From: Alphaproteobacteria bacterium
GTDB lineage: Bacteria > Pseudomonadota > Alphaproteobacteria > JAGPBS01
Direction of reading: 5' to 3'
NCBI GenBank assembly: GCA_018063245.1
Contig: JAGPBS010000007.1
Span: forward strand, 1 to 50,275
Length of the DNA stretch: 50,275 nucleotides
Part shown: positions 36,631 to 45,282 of the stretch, piece by piece
Layout of the letters: each line of letters opens with the position of its first letter
Position numbering within the stretch: the stretch's first letter is position 1
The notes under the pieces: model-generated
Databases searched by the model: none
Told to the model about the DNA's origin: nothing
The model's input: the letters and a program-made list of their open reading frames with translations, nothing else
Position numbers and translations under genes: made by a program

Positions 36631-38211
36631 GTGTTAAATTATCCCCGTTGGAAAATGATCTTTGTCATGATTTTGTGTGTGATGGGTGTTATCTACTCAA
36701 TCCCAAATTTTGTCTCTAAAGAGGCTCAACAAAGCATGAGCAATTGGTCAACTCTTTTACCAGGGAAAACCATTAACTTTGGCCTTGATTTACAAGGAGG
36801 CTCGCAACTTCTACTTGAAGTTGATATCAATGCTGTCATGAAAGAACGCATGGAAGCAACAATGGACACTTTGCGAAAAGAATTCCGTCGCAATGCTGTT
36901 GGCTATGTGAACATGCGCATTTTATTGCGTGACAATGCGAAGGCTATTTCATTTGGCATTAGAGCTGGCGATGACTGGACAAAGGTTTCAAAATTAATCA
37001 AACAGGTCGATGGCGATCTCAGTGTTTCAATGAGTGAAGGTGTTGCGTATCTCTCTTACCCTGATACCTTTTTGAAACATCATGAAGATTTAGTGATGGA
37101 TCAGTCCATTGAAATTGTTCGCCGCCGTGTTGATGAAACCGGGACAAAAGAACCTTCTATTCAACGTCAAGGAAAAGATCGTATCCTTCTTCAATTGCCT
37201 GGCCTTGAAAACCCTGATGAACTCAAAAAGCTTTTGGGTAAAACAGCAAAATTAAAATTCCAATTGGTTGACTTAGAAGCAAGCAATGAAGTTATGTCTA
37301 CCGGTAAAGTCCCATTGGGCAAAACAGCTCTTCCTCTTCAAGAAGATCCAAATCAGAACATTGTTGTTGAGGCACCTGTTATCATCACAGGTGATATGCT
37401 TGTGGATGCTCAGCCAAACTTAAATGAAGGCAGGCCCGTTGTTTCATTTCGCTTTGATTCAATTGGAGCAAAGCGCTTTGGTGAAGCAACCACTGCCAAT
37501 GTTGGACGCCCTTTTGCCATTATCCTTGATGATGAAGTTATAAGCTATCCGCGTATTTCACAACCCATTCTATCTGGTAGTGGTATTATTACAGGCAGCT
37601 TCACTGTTCAAGAAGCACATGACCTCGCCCTGCTCTTACGCTCCGGTTCCCTTCCAGCGCCAATTACCGTGATTGAAGAACGCACTGTTGGTCCAGGATT
37701 AGGCGCTGACTCTGTGAAAGCTGGTACACTTTCTGGCCTTGTTGGGTGCGGTCTTGTGATTGCCTTTATGTTAATTTCTTACGGCTTTTTTGGGATTTTG
37801 GCCAATCTTGCACTTATATTCAATATCTTTTTCATCATCGCTCTTTTATCTGCGTTTCAGGTCACCCTCACCTTACCTGGGATTGCTGGGATCATCCTCA
37901 CAATCGGGATGGCCGTTGATGCAAACGTGCTTATTTATGAGCGCATTCGGGAAGAGTTAAAACTAGGAGCAAAACCAATCGCCTCGATTGAGGCAGGCTT
38001 TAGCAGAGCACTCAGCGCAATTATTGATGGAAACCTGACCACATTGATTGCAGCCTTTTTGCTTGCTTACTTTGGATCAGGTCCTGTTCGAGGATTTGCT
38101 GTGAACTTATCCGTTGGTATTATCACCTCAATGTTCTCAGCCATCATGATCACAAGACTTTTGATTGTTCTCTGGTTCTCATATAGAAGACCAAAGACAA
38201 TTCATCTATAG
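36631..38211 (+). CDS. secD: Protein translocase subunit SecD
   Basis: Inner-membrane RND-type component that uses proton motive force to help SecYEG export proteins. The 526 residues hold the N-terminal helix, the motif GLDLQGGSQLLLEVD, the periplasmic P1 region, FRFDSIGAKRFGEAT, the ERTVGPGLGADSV segment and the six-helix C-terminal block with TIGMAVDANVLIYERIREE. GTG at 36631 has GAGG six bases upstream and starts MLNYPRWK as in homologues; GTG 36619 is the alternative. secF, usually adjacent, is not downstream, where a tRNA gene follows. Confidence 0.95.
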   Translation: MLNYPRWKMIFVMILCVMGVIYSIPNFVSKEAQQSMSNWSTLLPGKTINFGLDLQGGSQLLLEVDINAVMKERMEATMDTLRKEFRRNAVGYVNMRILLRDNAKAISFGIRAGDDWTKVSKLIKQVDGDLSVSMSEGVAYLSYPDTFLKHHEDLVMDQSIEIVRRRVDETGTKEPSIQRQGKDRILLQLPGLENPDELKKLLGKTAKLKFQLVDLEASNEVMSTGKVPLGKTALPLQEDPNQNIVVEAPVIITGDMLVDAQPNLNEGRPVVSFRFDSIGAKRFGEATTANVGRPFAIILDDEVISYPRISQPILSGSGIITGSFTVQEAHDLALLLRSGSLPAPITVIEERTVGPGLGADSVKAGTLSGLVGCGLVIAFMLISYGFFGILANLALIFNIFFIIALLSAFQVTLTLPGIAGIILTIGMAVDANVLIYERIREELKLGAKPIASIEAGFSRALSAIIDGNLTTLIAAFLLAYFGSGPVRGFAVNLSVGIITSMFSAIMITRLLIVLWFSYRRPKTIHL

Positions 38212-38224
38212 AGAAAAACTTCAG

Positions 38225-38263
38225 ATTCCTCTCATTTTTTTATTGCGTAAAGATGAGAGGAAT
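38225..38263 (+). terminator. Hairpin after secD
   Basis: ATTCCTCTCAT (38225-38235) pairs perfectly with ATGAGAGGAAT (38253-38263) over a 17-base loop. No T tract follows, so it may be a terminator of a Rho-assisted kind or an mRNA 3' stabiliser. Confidence 0.4.
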
Positions 38264-38317
38264 GGTATCTCTAATGCAGACTGAATATCTCGCAAAATTT
38301 AGTCTTGAAAAATAAAA

Positions 38318-38392
38318 GGGCGCGTAGCTCAGCGGGAGAGCACTACGTTGACATCGTAGGGGTCACTGGTTCGATCCCAGTCGCGCCCACCA
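38318..38392 (+). tRNA. tRNA-Val (anticodon GAC)
   Basis: A complete cloverleaf: acceptor GGGCGCG (38318-38324) pairs with CGCGCCC (38382-38388); D stem GCTC/GAGC; anticodon stem CTACG/CGTAG with loop TTGACAT giving GAC; T stem ACTGG/CCAGT with loop TTCGATC. The discriminator is A and CCA is encoded. It reads GUC and GUU valine codons. It lies in the spacer between secD and kup. Confidence 0.95.
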
Positions 38393-38512
38393 TTTTCAAG
38401 CTTCATCAAAAGTGCCACACAATTGGCAACACATCAAATAAATCATGATTCATTAATAAAAATCGCCTATTCTATGTACATGTCAATAATTTTATAGAGT
38501 GCAGATAAACAT

Positions 38513-40390
38513 ATGAATACTCTCGTCGATCAAAATCCAGATAAAATCAAATGGGGACTGATGATTGGTGCTATCGGCGTTGTTTATGGCGACATCGGTA
38601 CAAGCCCTTTATATGCGCTTAAAAGTACATTCATCATGGGCGGCCTCAATGTAACAAATATGAACGTACTCGGCCTCTTAAGTGTTTTCATCTGGACGCT
38701 CATCATGATTGTCTCCGTCAAATATGTGAGCCTTGTTTTAAAAGTTGACAACCATGGTGAAGGCGGAATTCTTGTTTTATCTTCTCTCTTTGAAAGACTT
38801 AAAATCAAACGCGTTGGTCATTTCCCAATGGTTCTTGGCATTATTGGCGCGGCTCTTTTCTTTGGAGATGGAAGCATAACACCAGCGATTTCTGTTCTAT
38901 CGGCTCTTGAGGGATTGCATTTAATCTCCCCTACGCTCTCAAACAACGTCGTTTTCTTATCAATTGTGATCTTGACTCTCCTTTTTGCTATCCAAAAAAC
39001 AGGCAGCGGTAAATTAGGTAATTATTTTGGCCCCATCATTTCACTCTGGTTTATTGTCATCGCCCTGTTAGGTGTCATACAGATATACCAAAATCCACAT
39101 GTGCTACTGGCGCTAAATCCTTATTATGCCCTTCATTTTCTGACACATCATGGACTTGCTGGATTTGTGATTCTCGGCGGAACAATTCTTGTGGTCACAG
39201 GGGCTGAAGCGCTTTATGCTGACATGGGACATTTTGGACGCAAACAAATTGAACTCTCATGGACTTTTTTTGTTTTGCCTTCATTGGTCCTCAATTATCT
39301 AGGACAAGGTGCACTCCTTCTCTCTCAACCTGAAGCAATTTCTAATCCATTTTATAATTTAGTACCTCCAGTTTTTCTTTATCCAATGATCATCCTTGCA
39401 ACGCTTGCAACGATTATCGCCTCTCAAGCTGTGATATCTGGTGTTTTTTCAGTCGCTTGGCAGGCAATCATGCTTCATTATTTACCACGCATGCAAGTCA
39501 TGATGACATCAAACGATCAAATGGGCCAAGTCTATGTTCCTGTTGTGAATTATATTCTGTACTTTATGACAATTGGCGCTGTGTTGCTTTTTAAAACATC
39601 TGATAATTTAGCTGTGGCTTATGGACTGACTGTTGCAGGACTCATGCTCATTACAAGTGTTTTAATTTATTTGCTTGCTCATCATGAATGGCACTGGAGT
39701 AAATTAAAACTTTGTCTCGTTTTTATACCTTTAATCGCAATTGATGCAATCTTTGTTTTATCTAATATGATCAAAATTGTTGAAGGCGCCTGGTACTCTT
39801 TCTTAATCGCGCTTGCAGGCTCTTATGTCGTATGGGTTTGGGTTCAAGGCAATCGAGCCAGGAATGATCAGCGTCTTCCGATGCAACGCAATCTAAAAGC
39901 TTTTCTGCATCATCACGCACAGCTTCATCATGAAAGAATACCCAATACAGCCATTTTCATGTGTCGTTCTCCTAAAATTGTGCCTGACTCTTTAACAGTA
40001 CATCTCACGCACAATAAGTTTTTGCATGAAAAAATGATCTTTATTTCAATTCTAACAAAATCAGTTCCCTACATCCCAAAACGTGAAAAGTTTTCTTATG
40101 AACATATTGAAAAGAATGCCTACCAAATCGTTGCAAACTTCGGGTTTAAAGAAGTACCTGATCTGCACAAAATTGTTTTCTGGGCACGAGAGAAAGGCAT
40201 TTTGTCTCCTGATGAAGAGGTCTCGTTCTTCTTGAGCAAATATATCCCGATTGCCTGTCATCATTATAGGCTCAGCGGCTTTAATGAAAAATTCTTTATG
40301 TTTCTTTCCAAAAACTCTGTTCCGAACTATGACTTCTTTGAAATCCCGCATGAAAAAGCTTTAGAGCTTGGAATCAGGTACCGCATATAA
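38513..40390 (+). CDS. kup: Low-affinity potassium uptake protein Kup
   Basis: Inner-membrane potassium importer of the KUP/HAK/KT family, 625 residues with about twelve helices and a C-terminal cytosolic domain. The signature GDIGTSPLYA is at 26-35; ALFFGDGSITPAISVLSALEG (split) and VTGAEALYADMGHFG follow, the latter with the conserved Glu. Length is typical (E. coli 622). The gene converges on the RND gene with only five bases between stops. Confidence 0.95.
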   Translation: MNTLVDQNPDKIKWGLMIGAIGVVYGDIGTSPLYALKSTFIMGGLNVTNMNVLGLLSVFIWTLIMIVSVKYVSLVLKVDNHGEGGILVLSSLFERLKIKRVGHFPMVLGIIGAALFFGDGSITPAISVLSALEGLHLISPTLSNNVVFLSIVILTLLFAIQKTGSGKLGNYFGPIISLWFIVIALLGVIQIYQNPHVLLALNPYYALHFLTHHGLAGFVILGGTILVVTGAEALYADMGHFGRKQIELSWTFFVLPSLVLNYLGQGALLLSQPEAISNPFYNLVPPVFLYPMIILATLATIIASQAVISGVFSVAWQAIMLHYLPRMQVMMTSNDQMGQVYVPVVNYILYFMTIGAVLLFKTSDNLAVAYGLTVAGLMLITSVLIYLLAHHEWHWSKLKLCLVFIPLIAIDAIFVLSNMIKIVEGAWYSFLIALAGSYVVWVWVQGNRARNDQRLPMQRNLKAFLHHHAQLHHERIPNTAIFMCRSPKIVPDSLTVHLTHNKFLHEKMIFISILTKSVPYIPKREKFSYEHIEKNAYQIVANFGFKEVPDLHKIVFWAREKGILSPDEEVSFFLSKYIPIACHHYRLSGFNEKFFMFLSKNSVPNYDFFEIPHEKALELGIRYRI

Positions 40391-40395
40391 GCATA

Positions 40396-42732
40396 TTACT
40401 TTGCAGCGAATTTCATTCCGATAGTCTGGCAACGATTTACAATCCAGCCCTTCACTTGATCTAAAACAACATGAATAATCGGCAGAAAAATGAGAGCCCC
40501 TAACATATTTGCAAAAAACATAAAGCTAAGCAGACGCCCCATATCTGATTGAAACTTCAATGGTGAAAAATTCCAGATTAAGGTTGAAAGAGACAAAGTA
40601 ACACCCGTGAAAAAGATCGCAGCCCCTGTTGTTTGAACGGCTTTACGATAGGCAGATGGGAAAGGATCTCCTTCTTTCAAAAAGCGTTGTAATTGAGCAT
40701 ATAAATATATGCCATAATCCACACCAATACCAACACCAAGCGCTGCAATCGGCAAGGTCGAAATTTTAAGCCCAATATCCATCATCCCCATTAAAGCATT
40801 CGTCATCAATGAGACCAAAACCAACGGCAGCAGAATTGATATAACACCAATGATCGATCTAAATGAATAATAACAAATAACAAAAACAGCCAGATAAATG
40901 CCAAACACGATACTAAATTGTGCATCACGCACTACATCATTCGCACTTTTCAAAACAGTAAGGTTGCCGCCTCCCACTTCAAAGTGAACCAAATCGCTCT
41001 GATGATTTTTTAAATAAGAATCGATATAGGCGTAAATGTTTTCAATTGTTTCGTATTTATGATCCTTTGCATAAAGCGTAATCGGCATAACAGAGCAATC
41101 TTCATTAAGCAGTCCTGAGGATGTCTCAATTGATGAAATCGAGCGAACCAAAACGTATTTATTGCGCACAAGAGAGTTCCATTTTACAAAACCCTCATTC
41201 CACCCCATTGTTGATCTCTTCATAATATTTGGCAATGAATAAGAATTTGTCACAAGGGGATGTCCACGCAAAAACCACTCAAACCTATCAATTTCTTTAA
41301 CAATCGGATATTGAATACAACCATTCGCTTCTGTTTTTGCATAGATCTGAACCGTGTCAATACCAATATTAAATTTTTCATTAATGAAAAAAACATCTTG
41401 ATTATAAATGCTATTCTTGTGGAACTCTGGCGTTCCAATACCCTGATCCCCAATTTTAACTTCGCCAGCCTTATAGTATGAAACACCCAACAAAACGATA
41501 AAAAGCAGAAAAATAATATAGCGAGAAGAATGATTCAATAATTTTTCCATCCATGATAATGGGTAGTTAATAAAAAGATCTTCTAGATGAATCCCTGATT
41601 TAACAGGACAAAAACTCAAAATCAACGGCAATAGAAATAGGTTAGCAACAAGAATGCACGCAATACCAAGAGTGGCTGTATAAGCAAGGTTTTGCAAAAT
41701 AGGAATCGGGATGAGATCAATGGCCAAAAAGCCAATACCATCTGTTAAAAGCGCCATTGAGCCTGGGAAAAAAAGCTCTTTAAAGCTTTGTTGCGCTGCC
41801 TCTATTTGACTCAGCCCATCTTCACGTACTTTATGAACATACTTATTAACCATTTGCAACCCATGGCTAACAGCAATAGCAAAAATAAGAAATGGCAACA
41901 AGATTGAAAAAGGGTCGAACCAAAAATTAAAAAAACACATAAGGCCAAACTGCCAAACCAATGCTATCATTCCAATAAAAACAAGCACTAAAGGGAGCAC
42001 GAACGACCTTATGTAAAAATAGAGAAGCCCAATTGTCATCACAACAGAAAGAGCAAAAAAGATAAAAATACTTGTCTTTGCATTCGACAAGCTCCCTAAT
42101 ATTTTTGTAAAGCCGATCATATGCATTGAAATAGTAGGCCCCGTATATTTAACTCTCAGCTGATCCAATTTTGATGATAAATCAACATAGTCAATATTTT
42201 TTGATTCACCCAAATCGATTGAGATCATCGCTGATGTAAAATCTTTGGACACCAGAAACCCAAGATACTGAGATTTCATAATATTGCTTTTGACAATCTC
42301 AAAATAATCAGATGTGGGCTGAAAATCAGCAGGTATCAAGTTGCCTCCAGCAAAACCATCTTCAATCACTTCAATAAATCGAGCATTCGGTGTAAAGAGT
42401 GATAGAATACGGTCTCTCTCAACATAGGGCAGATAATACATTTCGTCCGTTAGACTCTTAAGGACATTCATAAAGTTCGGCGTAAAAATTGTTCCTTCTT
42501 TCGAATGGAGTGCAATCAGTATTTTATTAGCCCCGCCAAAATCAGCGCGATATTTTTTAAAAACATCAATCATCGGATGGTTTTTTGGCAACTGTTGATC
42601 GAACCCCTGATTGACAGTTAAATGTAGACTTTCATAAAAGCAAAAAAGAGTGAAAACAAGAAACAGACCTATAATTATAGACCTAAATTTTAACAAAAGC
42701 GCAGCAATTGCATTCAAGGAGATTCGTTTCAT
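40396..42732 (-). CDS. RND-superfamily (MMPL/HAE3-like) transporter
   Basis: Large inner-membrane transporter, 778 residues, with the two-fold RND plan: a helix at about 13-33, a periplasmic domain, about five helices between 205 and 400, a second helix and periplasmic domain after 405, and five helices from about 605 to 760. The second block contains LGVGIGVDYGIYLYAQLQRF, typical of MMPL/HAE3 proteins, which move lipids and other hydrophobic molecules rather than drugs. Its ATG overlaps the stop of the YCF48-like gene (ATGA). No membrane-fusion protein or TolC gene accompanies it, which distinguishes it from tripartite drug pumps. The substrate is unknown. Confidence 0.85.
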   Translation of the reverse strand: MKRISLNAIAALLLKFRSIIIGLFLVFTLFCFYESLHLTVNQGFDQQLPKNHPMIDVFKKYRADFGGANKILIALHSKEGTIFTPNFMNVLKSLTDEMYYLPYVERDRILSLFTPNARFIEVIEDGFAGGNLIPADFQPTSDYFEIVKSNIMKSQYLGFLVSKDFTSAMISIDLGESKNIDYVDLSSKLDQLRVKYTGPTISMHMIGFTKILGSLSNAKTSIFIFFALSVVMTIGLLYFYIRSFVLPLVLVFIGMIALVWQFGLMCFFNFWFDPFSILLPFLIFAIAVSHGLQMVNKYVHKVREDGLSQIEAAQQSFKELFFPGSMALLTDGIGFLAIDLIPIPILQNLAYTATLGIACILVANLFLLPLILSFCPVKSGIHLEDLFINYPLSWMEKLLNHSSRYIIFLLFIVLLGVSYYKAGEVKIGDQGIGTPEFHKNSIYNQDVFFINEKFNIGIDTVQIYAKTEANGCIQYPIVKEIDRFEWFLRGHPLVTNSYSLPNIMKRSTMGWNEGFVKWNSLVRNKYVLVRSISSIETSSGLLNEDCSVMPITLYAKDHKYETIENIYAYIDSYLKNHQSDLVHFEVGGGNLTVLKSANDVVRDAQFSIVFGIYLAVFVICYYSFRSIIGVISILLPLVLVSLMTNALMGMMDIGLKISTLPIAALGVGIGVDYGIYLYAQLQRFLKEGDPFPSAYRKAVQTTGAAIFFTGVTLSLSTLIWNFSPLKFQSDMGRLLSFMFFANMLGALIFLPIIHVVLDQVKGWIVNRCQTIGMKFAAK

Positions 42733-43772
42733 TCTATCACATCCCTCACCATCGGAAGGGATGAGAGATGAACTTTTTCAATACCACCATCTCCACAAAC
42801 AAGTGCTAAATCCGGGCTCAGCAAAAAAACATCTGAGAGATTTTGACTTGATGCTAATTGATGAGCTGAAAAACTTTCATCATCAACTGATCCCATATAT
42901 AAATGGCCTGAGGCACCTACCAAGATTTTTCTGCCCTTCATCTGATCATAACCAAACAAAGAAGAAGCAGGCTCTAATGTCTGAGATTGAAACGCATTTG
43001 TTGTGAGATCATAAAAAGATAAATTTCCTTGTAGCCCCAACAAAACAAATCGTCCCTCACGCTCAGGATAGATCCCAAAAATTGATTTTTTATCAAGGGC
43101 ATGGATTTCTGTAAAAGTAAACTCACCCTCTGGAGACAAAACTGCTTTTCTGATCGAGCCCATTTCACCAACCAACAAAAATTCATCATTTCCAAGTGGT
43201 GTCATATCATACAAATGAGCATTATCAAAAGGTAGCTTAATTCTTGACCAAGACTCACCTTCATCATGCGAAACTAAGAACAGGCCATAGGCCCCAATCG
43301 CAATCACGTACTTCTCAAATGGATAGATTTTAAAAATGGGCTGTTCCCAGTCTGGAGCTTGATGAACAAGGCTCCAATTTTTGCCACCATCTTCTGTTTT
43401 TAAAATTTGACTATCATAACCTGCTGCAAAACCCACTAAAGGAGTCTTAAAACAAATTGTTGTCAAAGTTTGTTCTGTTGGTGTTGATTGACTATGAATC
43501 CAGGTTTCACCGAGATCTTCTGTTGATAAAATCGTTCCGAACTCACCTACTGCCCAAATTTTTTGAGTTGTTTCATCTTGCAAGGCAAAAGATAGGATCA
43601 TTGAATGTTCAGGATTTCTCTCATCATGTTTGGCTTGATCAGAATGATTGAAAACACCTGAGACGTGCGCAAAAGACTGAATTGGAGTTACGACCAAAAA
43701 CAAACCCAAAACCAAAAAATAGGTTTTCAGATGCTTTATTCTTAATCCATATCCTCTATAAAATCGATTCAA
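42729..43772 (-). CDS. Exported YCF48-like beta-propeller protein
   Basis: Predicted 347-residue exported protein with a signal peptide ending near the start (hydrophobic YFLVLGLFLVV, then QSFA-H). At least seven repeats of a BNR/YCF48 kind can be read, for example AVGEFGTILSTEDLGETW, AAGYDSQILKTEDGGKNW, AIGAYGLFLVSHDEGESW and LVGEMGSIRKAV, suggesting a seven-bladed propeller. There is no ATG before the signal peptide; TTG at 43772 has GGAG six bases upstream and is chosen over TTG 43784. The photosystem role of plastid YCF48 does not apply; here it sits with DUF1302, DUF1329 and RND genes, probably as a periplasmic scaffold. Confidence 0.78.
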   Translation of the reverse strand: MNRFYRGYGLRIKHLKTYFLVLGLFLVVTPIQSFAHVSGVFNHSDQAKHDERNPEHSMILSFALQDETTQKIWAVGEFGTILSTEDLGETWIHSQSTPTEQTLTTICFKTPLVGFAAGYDSQILKTEDGGKNWSLVHQAPDWEQPIFKIYPFEKYVIAIGAYGLFLVSHDEGESWSRIKLPFDNAHLYDMTPLGNDEFLLVGEMGSIRKAVLSPEGEFTFTEIHALDKKSIFGIYPEREGRFVLLGLQGNLSFYDLTTNAFQSQTLEPASSLFGYDQMKGRKILVGASGHLYMGSVDDESFSAHQLASSQNLSDVFLLSPDLALVCGDGGIEKVHLSSLPMVRDVIE

Positions 43773-43801
43773 TCCACACTCCAAACAATATCTGACACAT
43801 A

Positions 43802-45247
43802 TTACCTTAGTCCGGCACGACGTAAAGTCTCTGGCTTAAAGTCTGCCGCTGTTACATTTGTGCTATAATTATAAACAGGCTCTTGGTTATCAAATCCATT
43901 GGCTGTGTATCGACCTGATCTTAGGTCATACACGACTTCAAGTGTTGTCCAAAAAACCGGGACTTCATAATAATTGATACAATGAGCCTCCGCAACGCGC
44001 CAAATCGTGCCCCTACTATCATAATGATCTGCGACGAGTATCGACCAGCTGTCTTCATCAATTAAAAAAGTTCTTTTTGAATAAATGTGGCTTGTTCCAG
44101 ACTTTAAAGTTCCTTCCACAACCCAAACACGATGCAATTCATACCGCATATGCTCTGGGTTTAAATGACCGGGCTTGATAATGTCATCATACTTTAATTT
44201 GTCTGAATGAACCTTATATGCATTATAAGGAACAAACATTTCTTTACGTCCTAAAAGCTTCCATTCGTAACGATCTGGTGCCCCATTAAACATATCCAAT
44301 TGATCATTGGTCCTAAGACCATCTGATGCTGTGCCTGGGTTATCATAAGCAATATTTGGCGCTCTACGAACGCGTCGTTGGCCCGGGTTGTATGTCCAAG
44401 AATGGCGAGGCTCTTTAACTTGATTGATTGTTTCATGAATCAGCAAAATCTCACCTGAAAGCCTTGCAGGTTCAACAATTCTCTGCGTAAAGAAAGCAAA
44501 GATATTATCCCCTTCTTGATAGCTATCTAGGGCATAATTCATGAGCAAATCGTCTTCAAACATGATCATTGTATATGAACCGCTTGGCGTTGGGTTGGCT
44601 TGCCCTGAACGTCTTTTTACTTTTTCACCGCGATATCGAAGCAAATGGTTCCAAACTGCCTCTAATCCATCTTTTGGATTTGGAAAAGGCGATGTGATTC
44701 TAGCGCCTGAAACACCATTGCCATCTTCAATCAGCTTTGCCTTTTGCGCGTTCACTGCAACGGCCTCATAAACCTTTTGTGGATAGGCTGTACTCCGATG
44801 CGTTGGATAGATATTCATATAGTAAGTAGGGTATTTTTTGAACATTTCAATTTGCCCAGGCGACAACTTATCTTGATATTGATCAACCGTGGCACCAGTG
44901 ATTTTAAACAAAGGTTTTTCGCCATCAAAAGGATCTGGATGGTGATCACCTTTTTTATACCCTGGAATTGGCTTTTGAATGCCGCCATCCCATACAGGAA
45001 TCGTTCCTTCTGCATTTGCATTTTTGATTGCCCCAAGTGCATTTTCAACAATAGGCTCAACCTCAGCGACTTGCTCTTCTTCTACAACAGGCATTTCTTC
45101 TTCAATACGTGCTTCTGTTGTTGCTGTTAAAGGCTGATCCTCAGCAAAAACAACAGCAGAAAATGAGCATGATACAATACCCAATAGCAAAGCTAATAAT
45201 ACAGGCTGTTTACAAGTTTTGAGATCTTGATTCTTCTCTATTGTCAT
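43802..45247 (-). CDS. DUF1329-family exported protein
   Basis: Predicted 481-residue periplasmic or outer-membrane-facing protein. A signal peptide (LLALLLGIVSCSFSAVVFA-ED) is followed by an unusual Glu/Val-rich linker of about 35 residues, then the DUF1329 domain with GTIPVWDGGIQKP, PNPKDGLEAVWNHLLRYRG, RRAPNIAYDNPGTASDG and a C-terminal RRAGLR. The family has a LolB-like fold by established analysis, consistent with lipid binding. AGGAAC precedes the ATG. It follows the DUF1302 gene by 35 bases; the two families are nearly always neighbours. Confidence 0.88.
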   Translation of the reverse strand: MTIEKNQDLKTCKQPVLLALLLGIVSCSFSAVVFAEDQPLTATTEARIEEEMPVVEEEQVAEVEPIVENALGAIKNANAEGTIPVWDGGIQKPIPGYKKGDHHPDPFDGEKPLFKITGATVDQYQDKLSPGQIEMFKKYPTYYMNIYPTHRSTAYPQKVYEAVAVNAQKAKLIEDGNGVSGARITSPFPNPKDGLEAVWNHLLRYRGEKVKRRSGQANPTPSGSYTMIMFEDDLLMNYALDSYQEGDNIFAFFTQRIVEPARLSGEILLIHETINQVKEPRHSWTYNPGQRRVRRAPNIAYDNPGTASDGLRTNDQLDMFNGAPDRYEWKLLGRKEMFVPYNAYKVHSDKLKYDDIIKPGHLNPEHMRYELHRVWVVEGTLKSGTSHIYSKRTFLIDEDSWSILVADHYDSRGTIWRVAEAHCINYYEVPVFWTTLEVVYDLRSGRYTANGFDNQEPVYNYSTNVTAADFKPETLRRAGLR

Positions 45248-45282
45248 GTCAGTTCCTATAATTTCGTCCCTAATTCAATTGA

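Noticed and set aside
40396-42732. AcrB-like drug efflux pump
   Set aside because: The protein is shorter than AcrB (about 1,040 residues), has the MMPL/HAE3 layout, and no membrane-fusion or TolC gene is adjacent.
42729-43772. Photosystem II assembly factor
   Set aside because: Only the propeller repeat resembles YCF48. No photosynthesis gene is present and the context is an envelope operon.
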